NCBI GenBank assembly: GCA_028877275.1
Contig: JAPPFP010000014.1
Location: 62,001-126,000, forward strand
DNA from: Acidobacteriota bacterium
Lineage (GTDB): Bacteria > Acidobacteriota > Thermoanaerobaculia > Multivoradales > Multivoraceae
Length of the DNA: 64,000 nt
Direction: 5' to 3'
Every line of letters begins with the position of its first letter. Positions within the stretch are counted from its first letter, which is position 1. Position numbers and translations under genes: made by a program. Below are positions 17,632 to 25,996 of the stretch, in pieces. Below the pieces are notes generated by a model. It worked only from the letters and a program-made list of their open reading frames with translations, did not search any database and had not been told where the DNA came from.

Positions 17632-18837
17632 CTAGTCGACGCTCGCGACGCGGACGCTTCCCGAGCCCGTGTCGAGGATCACGCTCGCATCGCCGCCGCC
17701 GGCAATGAACCGCATCTCGCCCCGCGACTTGTGCAGCGTCTTCGCGATCGGCACATCGACGTCGATTCCGCCGCTGCCGATGTCGATGTCGAACCGGGCC
17801 GACAGATCCTCCGGAACCAGCATGACGATGCCGCCTGAGCCGGTGTCGATCTCGAACCTGCCGTCGCCCATCCGCTCGAGGGCCAGGTGCACTCTGCCGC
17901 TGCCCGTGTCGATCACCGCAGAGTCGGCGCCCGCGGACTCGACTCGCACGCTGCCGCTCCCGGTGTCGATCAAGAAGCGCTCGGCGTCCAGGCCGTCCAC
18001 CGTGACGCCGCCGCTGCCCGTGTCGATGTCGATCGCCTCGGCGGCCACCTCCGTCACCACCACCGAGCCGCTGCCGGTGTCGATCGAGAGCGCCGAACCC
18101 TCAAAGCCATCGAGACTTGCGCCGCCGCTTCCCGTGTCCATGACCAGTCGGCCGCGCACGTCCCGCACCGCCAGTCCGCCACTGCCGACGTTGATCTTCA
18201 CGTCGCCGTCAAGGCCGGCCGCTTCAGCCATGCCGGCCTTCACGTCGACGTCCAGATCCGCGACGACGTCCCGGATCTCCACGTCGCCGGCACCGTGCTC
18301 GAGCGTCAGCGTCGCGCCCGCCGGCACCCGGATCGTCAAGTCGGCCCAGACCTCCATGCCGCTGCCGCTCCGCTGGATCCGGATCCTGCGGCCCGACACG
18401 GCCCGCAGGATCTCTCCCAGCAGGCTGCTGGAACGACCCTCGCGGAACCAGAGTTGAGCCCGCCGCCGGCTGAACTCGGGATACACGAAGCGGCGCTCGT
18501 CATCGACCGGAAAGACGACGTCCAGCCGGGCGCGGGAACCGCGCTCCTGCTCGATGTTGATGTTGCGCCGCACACCGTCGTCGCCGCGCACGGAAACCTC
18601 GACCTCGAACTCGTCGCCGGTCGCCTGCTCGATGTCGACCTTGCCGATCAGGTTGGTGACCTCAAGGGAGCGGGCGTCGAAGCGGTGGCTCTCGTCGAAC
18701 TCGGCGAACGCCGGCGCCGCGAGACAGGCCGCCGCGACCAGCGAGGCGACCGCCAGGCCGCCACGCGCGAAGAGCGGTCCGCAGCGGCTGATCGGAGTGT
18801 TGGAACACGGAGCGGGGATCGAAGGCTGGTAGGTCAT
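17632..18837 (-). CDS. Secreted DUF4097-type beta-repeat protein
   Basis: 401 residues with a signal peptide (hydrophobic stretch about 26-45, AFA cleavage site near 45). Residues 216-393 are a regular repeat in which the turn DTGSG recurs at 234, 253, 272, 291 and 310 with an exact 19-residue period, then at 331, 352 (DIGSG) and 389. NVGSG at 216 opens the series. This predicts a right-handed beta-solenoid of the DUF4097 (putative adhesin) type. The function is unknown; envelope-facing localisation is likely. The start has a long polar leader before the hydrophobic core, so the true start could be further in, but I see no better in-frame start codon. Confidence 0.82.
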   Translation of the reverse strand: MTYQPSIPAPCSNTPISRCGPLFARGGLAVASLVAAACLAAPAFAEFDESHRFDARSLEVTNLIGKVDIEQATGDEFEVEVSVRGDDGVRRNINIEQERGSRARLDVVFPVDDERRFVYPEFSRRRAQLWFREGRSSSLLGEILRAVSGRRIRIQRSGSGMEVWADLTIRVPAGATLTLEHGAGDVEIRDVVADLDVDVKAGMAEAAGLDGDVKINVGSGGLAVRDVRGRLVMDTGSGGASLDGFEGSALSIDTGSGSVVVTEVAAEAIDIDTGSGGVTVDGLDAERFLIDTGSGSVRVESAGADSAVIDTGSGRVHLALERMGDGRFEIDTGSGGIVMLVPEDLSARFDIDIGSGGIDVDVPIAKTLHKSRGEMRFIAGGGDASVILDTGSGSVRVASVD

Positions 18838-18920
18838 CGCGCTCTCCCTGGTTCGGGGCAGGGCTTCCGTCGCGGCCGGGAAGGACCGGGATCTGCCGCC
18901 CTTACCGCCTTACAACGGAG

Positions 18921-18952
18921 GCAGGCGGCGCCGGGTTTCACCGGCGCCCTGC
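18921..18952. other. Strong stem-loop in the efp leader region
   Basis: GGCGCCGG (18927-18934) pairs with CCGGCGCC (18941-18948) around a 6-nt loop. An outer GCAG/CTGC helix (18921-18924 with 18949-18952) is separated by a 2-nt bulge. It lies 50 nt upstream of efp and in the shared space with the divergent DUF4097 gene. It may be a leader structure of efp, but no regulatory partner is visible. Confidence 0.4.
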
Positions 18953-19002
18953 TGCTAGGGTTCGCCCCGACGAATGTCGCCGGCGGAGGACGTTCGGGAT
19001 CG

Positions 19003-19572
19003 ATGGCCAACTACAACATGAACCAGGTCCGCACCGGGCTCAAGGTGCTCGAAAGCGGCGAGCCGAACGTGATCATCTCGTGCGACTTCATCAAGCCCGG
19101 CAAGGGGCAGGCGTTCACCCGGGTCAAGATGCGCAACCTCCTGAACGGACGGGTCAACGAGAAGACCTACAAGCCGGGCGACCTGCTCGAAGGCGCCGAC
19201 GTCATTGAGACCTCGATGCAGTACCTCTACACCGACGGCGAGCACTGGTTCTTCATGAACCCCGACACCTACGACCAGGTCGAGGCCGATGCCGCGGCCC
19301 TGGGCGGTGCCGAGCAGTGGATCAAGGAGGAAGACATCTGCAACGTGACGCTGTGGAACGGCCATCCGATCCTCGTCGCGGCGCCGAACTTCGTGACCCG
19401 GGAGGTGGTCGAAACGGACCCCGGACTCAAGGGAGACACCTCCAGCGGCGGCAACAAGCCGGCAAAGCTCGAGACCGGTGCGGTCGTCAAGGTGCCGCTC
19501 TTCATCCAGACCGGCGAGTCCATCCGGGTCGACACCCGCACCGGCGAGTACGTTTCCCGCGGCAAGACCTAG
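19003..19572 (+). CDS. efp: Translation elongation factor P
   Basis: 189 residues, the full three-domain EF-P length. The tip loop reads [10 protein letters not shown], so the modifiable lysine is K34, as in the beta-lysylated EF-P type. The C-terminal signature [17 protein letters not shown] and [18 protein letters not shown] is intact. The factor relieves ribosome stalling at proline runs, which fits a genome with proline-rich linkers such as that of the sorbosone-dehydrogenase paralogue at 27-29 kb. GGAGGA lies 12 nt upstream of the ATG. The gene for its modifying enzyme EpmA starts 5 nt after the stop codon, a clear operon. Confidence 0.95.
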   Translation: MANYNMNQVRTGLKVLESGEPNVIISCDFIKPGKGQAFTRVKMRNLLNGRVNEKTYKPGDLLEGADVIETSMQYLYTDGEHWFFMNPDTYDQVEADAAALGGAEQWIKEEDICNVTLWNGHPILVAAPNFVTREVVETDPGLKGDTSSGGNKPAKLETGAVVKVPLFIQTGESIRVDTRTGEYVSRGKT

Positions 19573-19577
19573 CGCCG

Positions 19578-20564
19578 GTGACGGGCGACGCCGCCGAGTG
19601 GCGACCCACCGCCGGGCTGGCAGCCCTCGAACGGCGCGCGGCAATGCTCGCCGAACTGCGCGCCTTCTTCGCCGAGCGGGGCGTGCTCGAGGTGGAAACC
19701 CCGCTGCTGTCCGCCGAAACCACTCTCGACCCGCACCTGGAACCCCTGGGTTCTCAGGTCGACGCGCCGGGGATCGAGCGCCGGCGGATGTACCTCCAGA
19801 CCTCGCCGGAACTGGCGATGAAACGCCTGCTGGCCGCGGGTTCCGGGTCCATCTACCAGGTGTGCAAGGCGTTCCGCGGCGGCGAGCGCGGCCGCTGGCA
19901 CAACCCCGAGTTCACGATCCTCGAGTGGTATCGCGTGGGATGGGATGTCCACCGGCTGATGAGGGAAGTCGCGGCCCTGATCGAGACCCTTCTCACCGGT
20001 TCGCGCCAACTGGAACGGGCGACGTATGCCAGCTACGCCGATCTCATGCGGCGGCACGCAGGGGTCGATCCGCACGAAGCCTCGAACCGTACCTTGCGGC
20101 GGGCCGTCGCGGACGGCCCTTCACCGGTCGACACCGGCGACCTCGACCGGGACGATCTGCTCTCGAGGCTGTTCGGCGAACGGGTCGAGCCTCGTTTCGC
20201 GTCCGACCGCGTCACGGTCGTCTTCGACTACCCCGCCTCCCAGGCCGCGATGGCGCGGCTGAACGCCTCGGATCCCCTCACCGCTGAGCGCTTCGAGGCC
20301 TACGTCGGACAAGTCGAACTCGCAAACGGCTACGGCGAGCTCTGTGATCCGGCCGAACAGCGGCAGCGCCTGGAAAGCGACCTGGCCTTCCGCCGCAGGA
20401 CCGGCCGACCGCTGCCGTCGATGCCGTCCCGGTTCCTGGCCGCGCTGGAGTCGGGGCTCCCAACGTGCGCGGGAGTCGCCCTTGGATTCGACCGGCTGTT
20501 GGGCCTCGATCTTCAGGTCCGGAGCATCGAGGAACTCATCTCGTTCCCAGTGGAACGGGCCTGA
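19578..20564 (+). CDS. epmA: EF-P lysine ligase (EpmA/GenX/PoxA)
   Basis: 328 residues from a GTG at 19578. This is a class II lysyl-tRNA-synthetase core without the anticodon-binding domain. Motif 2 is visible in IYQVCKAFRGGERGRWHNPEFTILEW, in which the ERG-x-x-H-x-PEFT pattern is typical. Motif 3 is GVALGFDRLLGL. VELANGYGEL carries the amino-acid-binding residues. EpmA attaches beta-lysine (or lysine) to EF-P K34. The immediate linkage to efp confirms the role. EpmB, the lysine 2,3-aminomutase that supplies beta-lysine, is not in this window. The last 52 nt overlap the convergent chorismate-lyase-like gene. Confidence 0.94.
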   Translation: MTGDAAEWRPTAGLAALERRAAMLAELRAFFAERGVLEVETPLLSAETTLDPHLEPLGSQVDAPGIERRRMYLQTSPELAMKRLLAAGSGSIYQVCKAFRGGERGRWHNPEFTILEWYRVGWDVHRLMREVAALIETLLTGSRQLERATYASYADLMRRHAGVDPHEASNRTLRRAVADGPSPVDTGDLDRDDLLSRLFGERVEPRFASDRVTVVFDYPASQAAMARLNASDPLTAERFEAYVGQVELANGYGELCDPAEQRQRLESDLAFRRRTGRPLPSMPSRFLAALESGLPTCAGVALGFDRLLGLDLQVRSIEELISFPVERA

Positions 20565-21118
20565 GCGGCCGGGCCGGGAGGCACCACTTCCAGAAGTTCG
20601 ACCGCCGGGCGCCCGTCGCAGAAGATCGTCGCGAGGCGACCATGAACCGGCGATGCCTTGCCGTCCGCCCCGTCACCCAGACCGAAGTGGCGCCGCATTT
20701 CGCGGTCCGGCTCGATCTCGAGAAGACAGTGGGTGCTGATCCGCCGCAGACGACTGTGGCGGATCAGCACGTGGCCGAGCGGAGTCGCTTCGCCGAGGAC
20801 TTCGTGGCGGGCTGCTTCGGTCGTGAACCGAAAGTCGATCAGCACGATGCCGAACATGACAACGGCGGCCGAAGCACGCCGCAGGAGGATTCTCCGAGCG
20901 TAGCGTCCGTCGTACGCGACGCGATCCAGGACCTCGACGTCGACCAGGTCGCCGTGGTGGGCCTCCAGGGTCACCGTCATGTGGTCCTCGTGATCCAGGA
21001 GATCCCGCTGGGGCTGTGGAACGGCGGCCCGCGCTACGACCACGGCCTCCGGCGCCCGTCGCCCGAACAGGCCGTACAGATCGCCGATGTCGTGCGCCTG
21101 CGCTACCACCTCTTTCAC
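20513..21118 (-). CDS. Chorismate lyase-like (UbiC/UTRA-fold) protein
   Basis: About 201 residues from a GTG at 21118 (a TTG at 21139 is an alternative). Compared with E. coli UbiC from memory, the order of motifs matches: YARRILLRR for the region with catalytic Arg76, GEATPLGHVLI for GKTPLGRYLF, then GRLATIFCDGRPAVELLEVV for the C-terminal GRRSRLRLSGKPLLLTELF with the catalytic Glu. This would make it a 4-hydroxybenzoate-forming chorismate lyase or a related binding domain. Similarity is moderate, so only the fold is called with some confidence. The start is 25 nt after the RNase D stop codon, implying co-transcription. The 3' end overlaps epmA by 52 nt tail to tail. Confidence 0.55.
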   Translation of the reverse strand: MKEVVAQAHDIGDLYGLFGRRAPEAVVVARAAVPQPQRDLLDHEDHMTVTLEAHHGDLVDVEVLDRVAYDGRYARRILLRRASAAVVMFGIVLIDFRFTTEAARHEVLGEATPLGHVLIRHSRLRRISTHCLLEIEPDREMRRHFGLGDGADGKASPVHGRLATIFCDGRPAVELLEVVPPGPAAQARSTGNEMSSSMLRT

Positions 21119-21143
21119 GGCGGCGGACTCTACCGACAACGCT

Positions 21144-22319
21144 TCAGCGACGCAGCGACCTGTTCCTCCGCATCCTGGCGACACCGGACTCGAGTAGAGC
21201 GGAACGTTCCACCTCCGGCTCGAGTACCGAGCGGCGCCAGCCGTCGACTTCCGCCGGCCAGACCCATGCGCCCCGCTCGAGACTCCGCGCTGCCCAGGCC
21301 TCGAGAGTCCTCCTTGGGACGAGAAACTCGGCCGGTACGTCGAGATCACCGGCAACTCCCGCAACCAGTTCCCGCAATTCCTCCGACAGGCCGCTCGACG
21401 AACGCCTGCCGGAGCGTTCCAGACGGTCGGGGAGCCGATTCTCCGGCAGCAGGCGGACGCCACGCACCAGTTCAAGCAGCTTCGGCCCGTGCCGCCGCGC
21501 CTGGCGCGGCCCCAGGCTCTTCACCGGGGCCAGATCCTCCGCCGTGCGTGGCAGGCGTCGTGCCACGTCGACCAGGGTCTCGTCCTTCAGCACGAAACCC
21601 CGGGGCACGTCCCGGCGGCGGGCCCGGCCCTCCCGCCACGCGCACACGGCCTGGAGCACGGCCAGTTGACGCCCGGACATTCCCGGTCGCCGCAGCCGGT
21701 TGTAGGACCACGCGGGGTCCAGACGCGCCTCGGCGTTCTTCGACAGGCGGCCGAACTCCTCATCGGCCCAGGCTTCCCGAGCGAGGTCACGCAGCCGCGC
21801 CTGCAACAGCTCGTGGGCCGGCAGGAGATAGGCCACATCGAGACCGGCGTATCGCACCTGCTCCTCGCTGAGAGGACGCCGCAACCAGTTCGACCGCTGC
21901 ACGCCCTTGCCCAGCTCGACATCGAAGAGACGCGAAACCAGGTGGACGTAGCCCAGGGAACCGCCCAGGCCGCAGAGCGTGGCGGCGACCTGGCAGTCGA
22001 ACAGCGGTACCGGAGCGCACCCGAGAGCGTTGTGGAAGATCTCGAGATCCTCACTCGGCGAATGGAACACCTTCGTCACCTCCGGCGCCTCGACGACGGC
22101 AACCAGCGGCGCCCGATCGCTGATCGAGACCGTGTCGACCAGGTAGCAGCCCTCCGAATCCGCCACCTGAATCAGGCCGAGCCGCGCAAAGAACGTCCGC
22201 TCCCGCACGAACTCCGTGTCCAGGCCAACGGCCGGTTCACCCAGCCAGCGTTCGGCGAGACGTGCGAGTCGATCATCACGGTCCACGACCTCGGGGGTCG
22301 GCGGCGGGGGGAGGGTCAT
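21144..22319 (-). CDS. rnd: Ribonuclease D
   Basis: 391 residues. The DEDDy exonuclease domain shows motif I in VGLDTEFVRERTFF (near residue 30), motif II in FHSPSEDLEIFHNALG (near 90) and motif III in QVRYAGLDVAYLLPAHELL (near 170). HRDC domains follow (LAVLQAVCAWREGRARRRDVPRGFVLKDETLVDVA). The enzyme trims the 3' ends of tRNA precursors and other stable RNAs. The ATG at 22319 begins the conserved domain; the frame is open further upstream only as antisense of the next gene. A reverse TAGCAT (22364-22369) lies upstream. It is divergent from the nucleotidyltransferase gene. Confidence 0.92.
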   Translation of the reverse strand: MTLPPPPTPEVVDRDDRLARLAERWLGEPAVGLDTEFVRERTFFARLGLIQVADSEGCYLVDTVSISDRAPLVAVVEAPEVTKVFHSPSEDLEIFHNALGCAPVPLFDCQVAATLCGLGGSLGYVHLVSRLFDVELGKGVQRSNWLRRPLSEEQVRYAGLDVAYLLPAHELLQARLRDLAREAWADEEFGRLSKNAEARLDPAWSYNRLRRPGMSGRQLAVLQAVCAWREGRARRRDVPRGFVLKDETLVDVARRLPRTAEDLAPVKSLGPRQARRHGPKLLELVRGVRLLPENRLPDRLERSGRRSSSGLSEELRELVAGVAGDLDVPAEFLVPRRTLEAWAARSLERGAWVWPAEVDGWRRSVLEPEVERSALLESGVARMRRNRSLRR

Positions 22320-22398
22320 CGAACAGGCGGGCGGCGACCCAGGCGAGGATCGTCGTCGGCCGGATGCTAGCGCCAGCAGAGGCCGCTCAGACGGAGCC

Positions 22399-22427
22399 TT
22401 GGGTGTCGGAAGTCCCCGGCGTACAAT
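22399..22427 (+). promoter_or_regulatory. Probable sigma-70-type promoter of the nucleotidyltransferase/sulfatase operon
   Basis: TTGGGT (22399-22404) and TACAAT (22422-22427) are separated by 17 nt, the best -35/-10 pair I see in the window. The ATG follows 36 nt after the -10, with a GGAAAGAAG ribosome site between. Confidence 0.5.
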
Positions 22428-22463
22428 CGGACGGTCCCGACGAGAGAACCGGAAAGAAGACCG

Positions 22464-23399
22464 ATGGCCTACAGATCCGTACCACTCGTCATCCTGGGGG
22501 GCAGCGACCGAAGGCCCGCCTACATGCCCCCGGGAGGACGTTCCAAGCACCCGCTCGCCGGCATCAAGGGGGTGGACGTGAAGATCGGGGGCAGGCCGTT
22601 GATCGAACTGGTCATCGAGCGGCTCCGCCAGGTCGAGGCCTTCGACCCGATCTACGTCGCCGGACCCGGTCACGCCTACCGGTCCCTGTCCGACGGCATC
22701 TCCGTCGACACCGATGGCGGCTTCGGCCGCAACATCCAGGTCGGCGTCGAGACGGCCCGCCGGCTGCACGGCGACGGACCGCTGGCGATCATCACCTGCG
22801 ACATCGTTCCCGACCCGGCCGAGATGAAGACGGTGGTTCGCGACTTCTGGAGCCACAGTCCGCTGGACTTCTTCTTCCCCATGATCAGGGCGCCGCGAGA
22901 TCCCGAACGGCTCGGCGAATCCGGGTGGAAGCCGCAGTACCACGTCAAGCCCGAAGGGGCTTCCGAGCCCGTCCCGGTGTTGCCCGGTCACCTGGCCATG
23001 TTCGACTCCGCGGCGCTACGGTGGAAGTTCATCTACCGGTTGATGGACCTCGGTTACCGGACACGCAACCGGCCGATCCTCTACCGCAACGCCTACATGG
23101 CCCGACGCCTGCTCTGGATCATGCTCGTTCAGGACCTCATCCACCTCCTGAATCTCCGGTTGCCGACCTTCACCTGGGACACGCTGCTGTCGGGCACCCG
23201 CGCGGCACGGCGCCTCAAGGAGAAGGTCATCCAGCAGTCCGAACTGGAACTGGCTCTGCGCCGCATGTTCATCAAGCGACGCCACCGGCGCAGGCATCCG
23301 GATCGGAAGGTCCGGATGCCGGTCGTCGACGCGATGTCCCTTGCCCGCGACATCGATACACAGGAGGAGGCAATCGCCTTCGGGGCCGTCTCGGCGTGA
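22464..23399 (+). CDS. NTP-transferase (nucleotidyltransferase-fold) domain protein
   Basis: 311 residues. The N terminus has a nucleotidyltransferase-like opening: VPLVILGGSDRRPAYMPPGG, then KIGGRPLIELVIERLRQ near residue 40 and LAIITCDIVPDP near 108, which supplies the metal-binding Asp. The second half is more helical and ends in a basic stretch (FIKRRHRRRHPDRK). No paralogue with a known sugar or cytidylyl specificity comes to mind, so the acceptor is unknown. It overlaps the following sulfatase gene by 4 nt (GTGA), indicating coupled translation and perhaps a shared pathway in envelope glycan or lipid modification. The latter is inference. Confidence 0.7.
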   Translation: MAYRSVPLVILGGSDRRPAYMPPGGRSKHPLAGIKGVDVKIGGRPLIELVIERLRQVEAFDPIYVAGPGHAYRSLSDGISVDTDGGFGRNIQVGVETARRLHGDGPLAIITCDIVPDPAEMKTVVRDFWSHSPLDFFFPMIRAPRDPERLGESGWKPQYHVKPEGASEPVPVLPGHLAMFDSAALRWKFIYRLMDLGYRTRNRPILYRNAYMARRLLWIMLVQDLIHLLNLRLPTFTWDTLLSGTRAARRLKEKVIQQSELELALRRMFIKRRHRRRHPDRKVRMPVVDAMSLARDIDTQEEAIAFGAVSA

Positions 23400-24736
23400 C
23401 CGTCGCCGGACGACTCCTCCTCCTCACCACCGCGCTGGCGGCCGCGATCTGCGCGCCCCTGCCCGCGGCCGAGCCGCACCTCGTCCTGCTGTCCGTGGAC
23501 ACGCTGCGCGCGGACGCGCTCGGGGCCTACGGCGGCGAGGCGGCCACGACACCGACGATCGACGCCCTCGCCGCGGAAGGCGTGCTGTTCGAAGACGCCC
23601 ACACGACGATCGGCAAGACCGGCCCGGCCTTCGCCTCGGTCTTCACCTCCCACTACCCGCCGACCCACGGGGCGAGGCGAAATGCCCAGCGAATGCGAGG
23701 CGACATCCCCGTCCTGGCCGAGATTCTGGGCGAGGCAGGCTATGAAGCCGCCGCCTTCATCTCGAACTGGACGCTGCGCTCCGACCTCGTCGGTCTGAAC
23801 CGCGGTTTCGACCACTACGACGAAGACTTCACCGAAGCGCGGAATGCGGCCGGCGTCATGGAGCGCCATGCCGACGACGTGGCAAGGACGGCGGAGCGTT
23901 GGCTGCGAAGGCGGGCCGGTGACGAGGAGCGGAGCGGGCGTCCCCTCTTTCTCTGGGTCCACTTCTCCGATCCACACAGCCCCTACCTGGAACGGACGGG
24001 CTTCACGCCGCCGCGGCCGCCCCGCGAGCAGCGCGGCAGCGGCTGGCAACGGCGCTGGCGCTACCAGTCGGAGGTGAACTACGTCGACCACTGGCTCGGC
24101 AGACTGTCCAGGGCGATCGACGAGCTTCTCGCCGGCCCCCGTTACACCCTGTTCCTGAGCGACCACGGCGAGAGCATGGGGGAGCACAACTACTGGGGAC
24201 ACGGCAAGAACGTTCACTGGCCCAACGCGCGCATCCCCATGATCCTCACGGGCCCGGGGATTCCCGAGGGCCTGCGGGTAGGCGCCGCGGTCGGCGTGGT
24301 CGACGTTCTGCCGACCGTGCTCGACCTGCTCGAGCTCGGAGGCCCCGCCGATGTCACGGGACGAAGCCTAGTGCCGATCGGCGACGAGCCCGCCGGCGCG
24401 GCACGGCCCCGCTACGTCATCGGCGACAAGCACAGCGCCCTGCTGGCAAGGTCGCGGCGCAACGCGCCCTACGAGGACCCCCTCCAGATCAGCATGGAGC
24501 TGAACGGCGCCAAGGTGCTCCACGACTTCTCGAAGCGGGAGACGGTCTACTTCGATCTCACCGTCGATCCCCAGGAGGAGCGGCCGCTGCCCGCGCCGCC
24601 GGTCGACCTGGTGCCGCCGCTCGGCCGCCGCCTCGTGAACTGGTACCGCGACCTGCCGAAGTACGAGGCGAGGAGCGGAACCGTCCTCAGCGAAGAGGAT
24701 GTCCGCCAGTTGAAGAGCCTCGGCTACATCGACTAG
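23396..24736 (+). CDS. Secreted sulfatase/alkaline-phosphatase superfamily hydrolase
   Basis: 446 residues from a GTG that overlaps the preceding stop codon. A signal peptide covers about residues 1-22. The family metal motif LLSVDTLRADALGAYG is near 28 and LFLSDHGESMGEH near 255. The nucleophile region reads TTIGKTGPAFASVFTSHYP, so a threonine occupies the place of the formylglycine Cys/Ser of classical sulfatases, and C/S-x-P-x-R is absent. This resembles Thr-nucleophile phospho-transferases of the superfamily or the Acidobacteria-type sulfatase group. The C-terminal LSEEDVRQLKSLGYID is typical of the latter. The substrate is unknown. It converges on the aminotransferase gene with a 4-nt overlap. 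Confidence 0.8.
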   Translation: MTVAGRLLLLTTALAAAICAPLPAAEPHLVLLSVDTLRADALGAYGGEAATTPTIDALAAEGVLFEDAHTTIGKTGPAFASVFTSHYPPTHGARRNAQRMRGDIPVLAEILGEAGYEAAAFISNWTLRSDLVGLNRGFDHYDEDFTEARNAAGVMERHADDVARTAERWLRRRAGDEERSGRPLFLWVHFSDPHSPYLERTGFTPPRPPREQRGSGWQRRWRYQSEVNYVDHWLGRLSRAIDELLAGPRYTLFLSDHGESMGEHNYWGHGKNVHWPNARIPMILTGPGIPEGLRVGAAVGVVDVLPTVLDLLELGGPADVTGRSLVPIGDEPAGAARPRYVIGDKHSALLARSRRNAPYEDPLQISMELNGAKVLHDFSKRETVYFDLTVDPQEERPLPAPPVDLVPPLGRRLVNWYRDLPKYEARSGTVLSEEDVRQLKSLGYID

Positions 24737-25992
24737 GTGCCGGCGCTGACGAGCACGACGCAGTCGGCAAGCAGCCGCGTCGCGGTCTCGATCTCGGCGA
24801 CGCCCGGCAGCGTCGGCGCGATGCGGATGTTCCGGTCCCGCGGGTCGACGCCGTACGGGAACGTAGCGCCCGCCGGGGTCAGCTTGACCCCCGCCCGGCC
24901 CGCCATCTCGACCACCGCCCGCGCGCAGCCGGGCTCCGTGTCCAGACTCACGAAGTAACCGCCCCGGGGCCGGCTCCAGGTCGCGACGCCGAGGCCCGCC
25001 AGCGACTCGTCGAGAACGCGCAGCACGGTCTCGAACTTCGGCCGGATCAACTCAGCGTGCCCTCGCATGTGCTTCCGGACACTCGCGAGGCCGCCGGCGA
25101 AGAAGCGGGCGTGGGCGAGCTGGTTCAGCTTGTTCGGTCCGATCGTCTGGATCGAACGGAAGCTCCGGATCCACTCGCCGTTCACGGGGCTCGCGGCTAC
25201 CGCCGCCAGACCGGCGCCGCCGAAGGTGACCTTCGAGAACGAGGTGACGATGAACGGCCGGTCCTCGTGGCCGTGAGCGATGCACCGGTCGTAGAGGTTG
25301 GCCAGCCGATCCGGCTCACCCTCGAACGCGTGCAAGGCGTAGGCGTCGTCCCAGATGACGCGGAAGTCGGCTGCCGCGGCCGGCATCGCGGCAATCGCCT
25401 CGACCACGTCGTCCGAGTAGGTCACGCCGGTCGGATTGCTGTAGCGGGGCACGCAGAACATCCCCTTGACGTTCCGGTCGTCGCCGGCAAGACGCGCGAT
25501 CTCGTCGACGTCCGGGCCGTCGTCACCCATCCCGATCGGCAGCATCTCGATGCCGTAGCGCTCCAGCACGGAGAAGTGACGATCGTAGCCGGGGCAGGGG
25601 CAGAGGAACTTCACCGGCGTCGAACACCGCGGCCCGCCCCACGGATCGCCACCCGGCACGCCGACCAGCATCGCCTGCACGATCAGGTCATGCATCCACT
25701 GCAGGCTCGCGTTGCCGCCGACGAAGACCAGGTCCGGATCGACCTCGAGGATCTCGGCGAAGATCGACCGCATCTCCGGCAGGCCGCGCGGGTCGCCGCC
25801 GTAGTTCCGGCAGTCCGTGCCGTCGCCGGCGGGGCGGTCCTCCTGACCGACCGCGGCCAGGAGCCCGTGGGACCGGGCGAGCTGCTCCGGTGACGGCTTG
25901 CCTCGCGTCATGTCGAGCCGGAGACCGGCGGCGCAGGCCGCGTCGTAGCGGACTCGCGCCGCCTCGACGGCGGCCTGATCGATCGGCGACAC
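24733..25992 (-). CDS. Aminotransferase class I/II, aspartate aminotransferase type Ic-like
   Basis: 419 residues from a GTG at 25992, chosen because it lies just after the upstream stop codon and begins the conserved region. An ATG at 26031 would add 13 residues and overlap the upstream gene. The family markers are LRLDMTRGKPSPEQL near residue 25, CRNYGGDPRGLPEMRSIFAE near 60, CVPRYSNPTGVTYSDD near 185 and the PLP lysine in SFSKVTFGGAG near 245. GGYFVSL follows near 340. This subgroup differs from AspC and occurs in Actinobacteria and other phyla. Aspartate or another amino acid is the likely substrate. It is translationally close to the sorbosone-dehydrogenase gene upstream (gap of 4 nt). 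Confidence 0.82.
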   Translation of the reverse strand: MSPIDQAAVEAARVRYDAACAAGLRLDMTRGKPSPEQLARSHGLLAAVGQEDRPAGDGTDCRNYGGDPRGLPEMRSIFAEILEVDPDLVFVGGNASLQWMHDLIVQAMLVGVPGGDPWGGPRCSTPVKFLCPCPGYDRHFSVLERYGIEMLPIGMGDDGPDVDEIARLAGDDRNVKGMFCVPRYSNPTGVTYSDDVVEAIAAMPAAAADFRVIWDDAYALHAFEGEPDRLANLYDRCIAHGHEDRPFIVTSFSKVTFGGAGLAAVAASPVNGEWIRSFRSIQTIGPNKLNQLAHARFFAGGLASVRKHMRGHAELIRPKFETVLRVLDESLAGLGVATWSRPRGGYFVSLDTEPGCARAVVEMAGRAGVKLTPAGATFPYGVDPRDRNIRIAPTLPGVAEIETATRLLADCVVLVSAGT

Positions 25993-25996
25993 GTTC

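Noticed and set aside
17659..18192. CRISPR-like spacing of repeats
   Set aside because: The 57-nt periodicity is coding repeat of the DTGSG protein, with no identical repeats separated by unique spacers.
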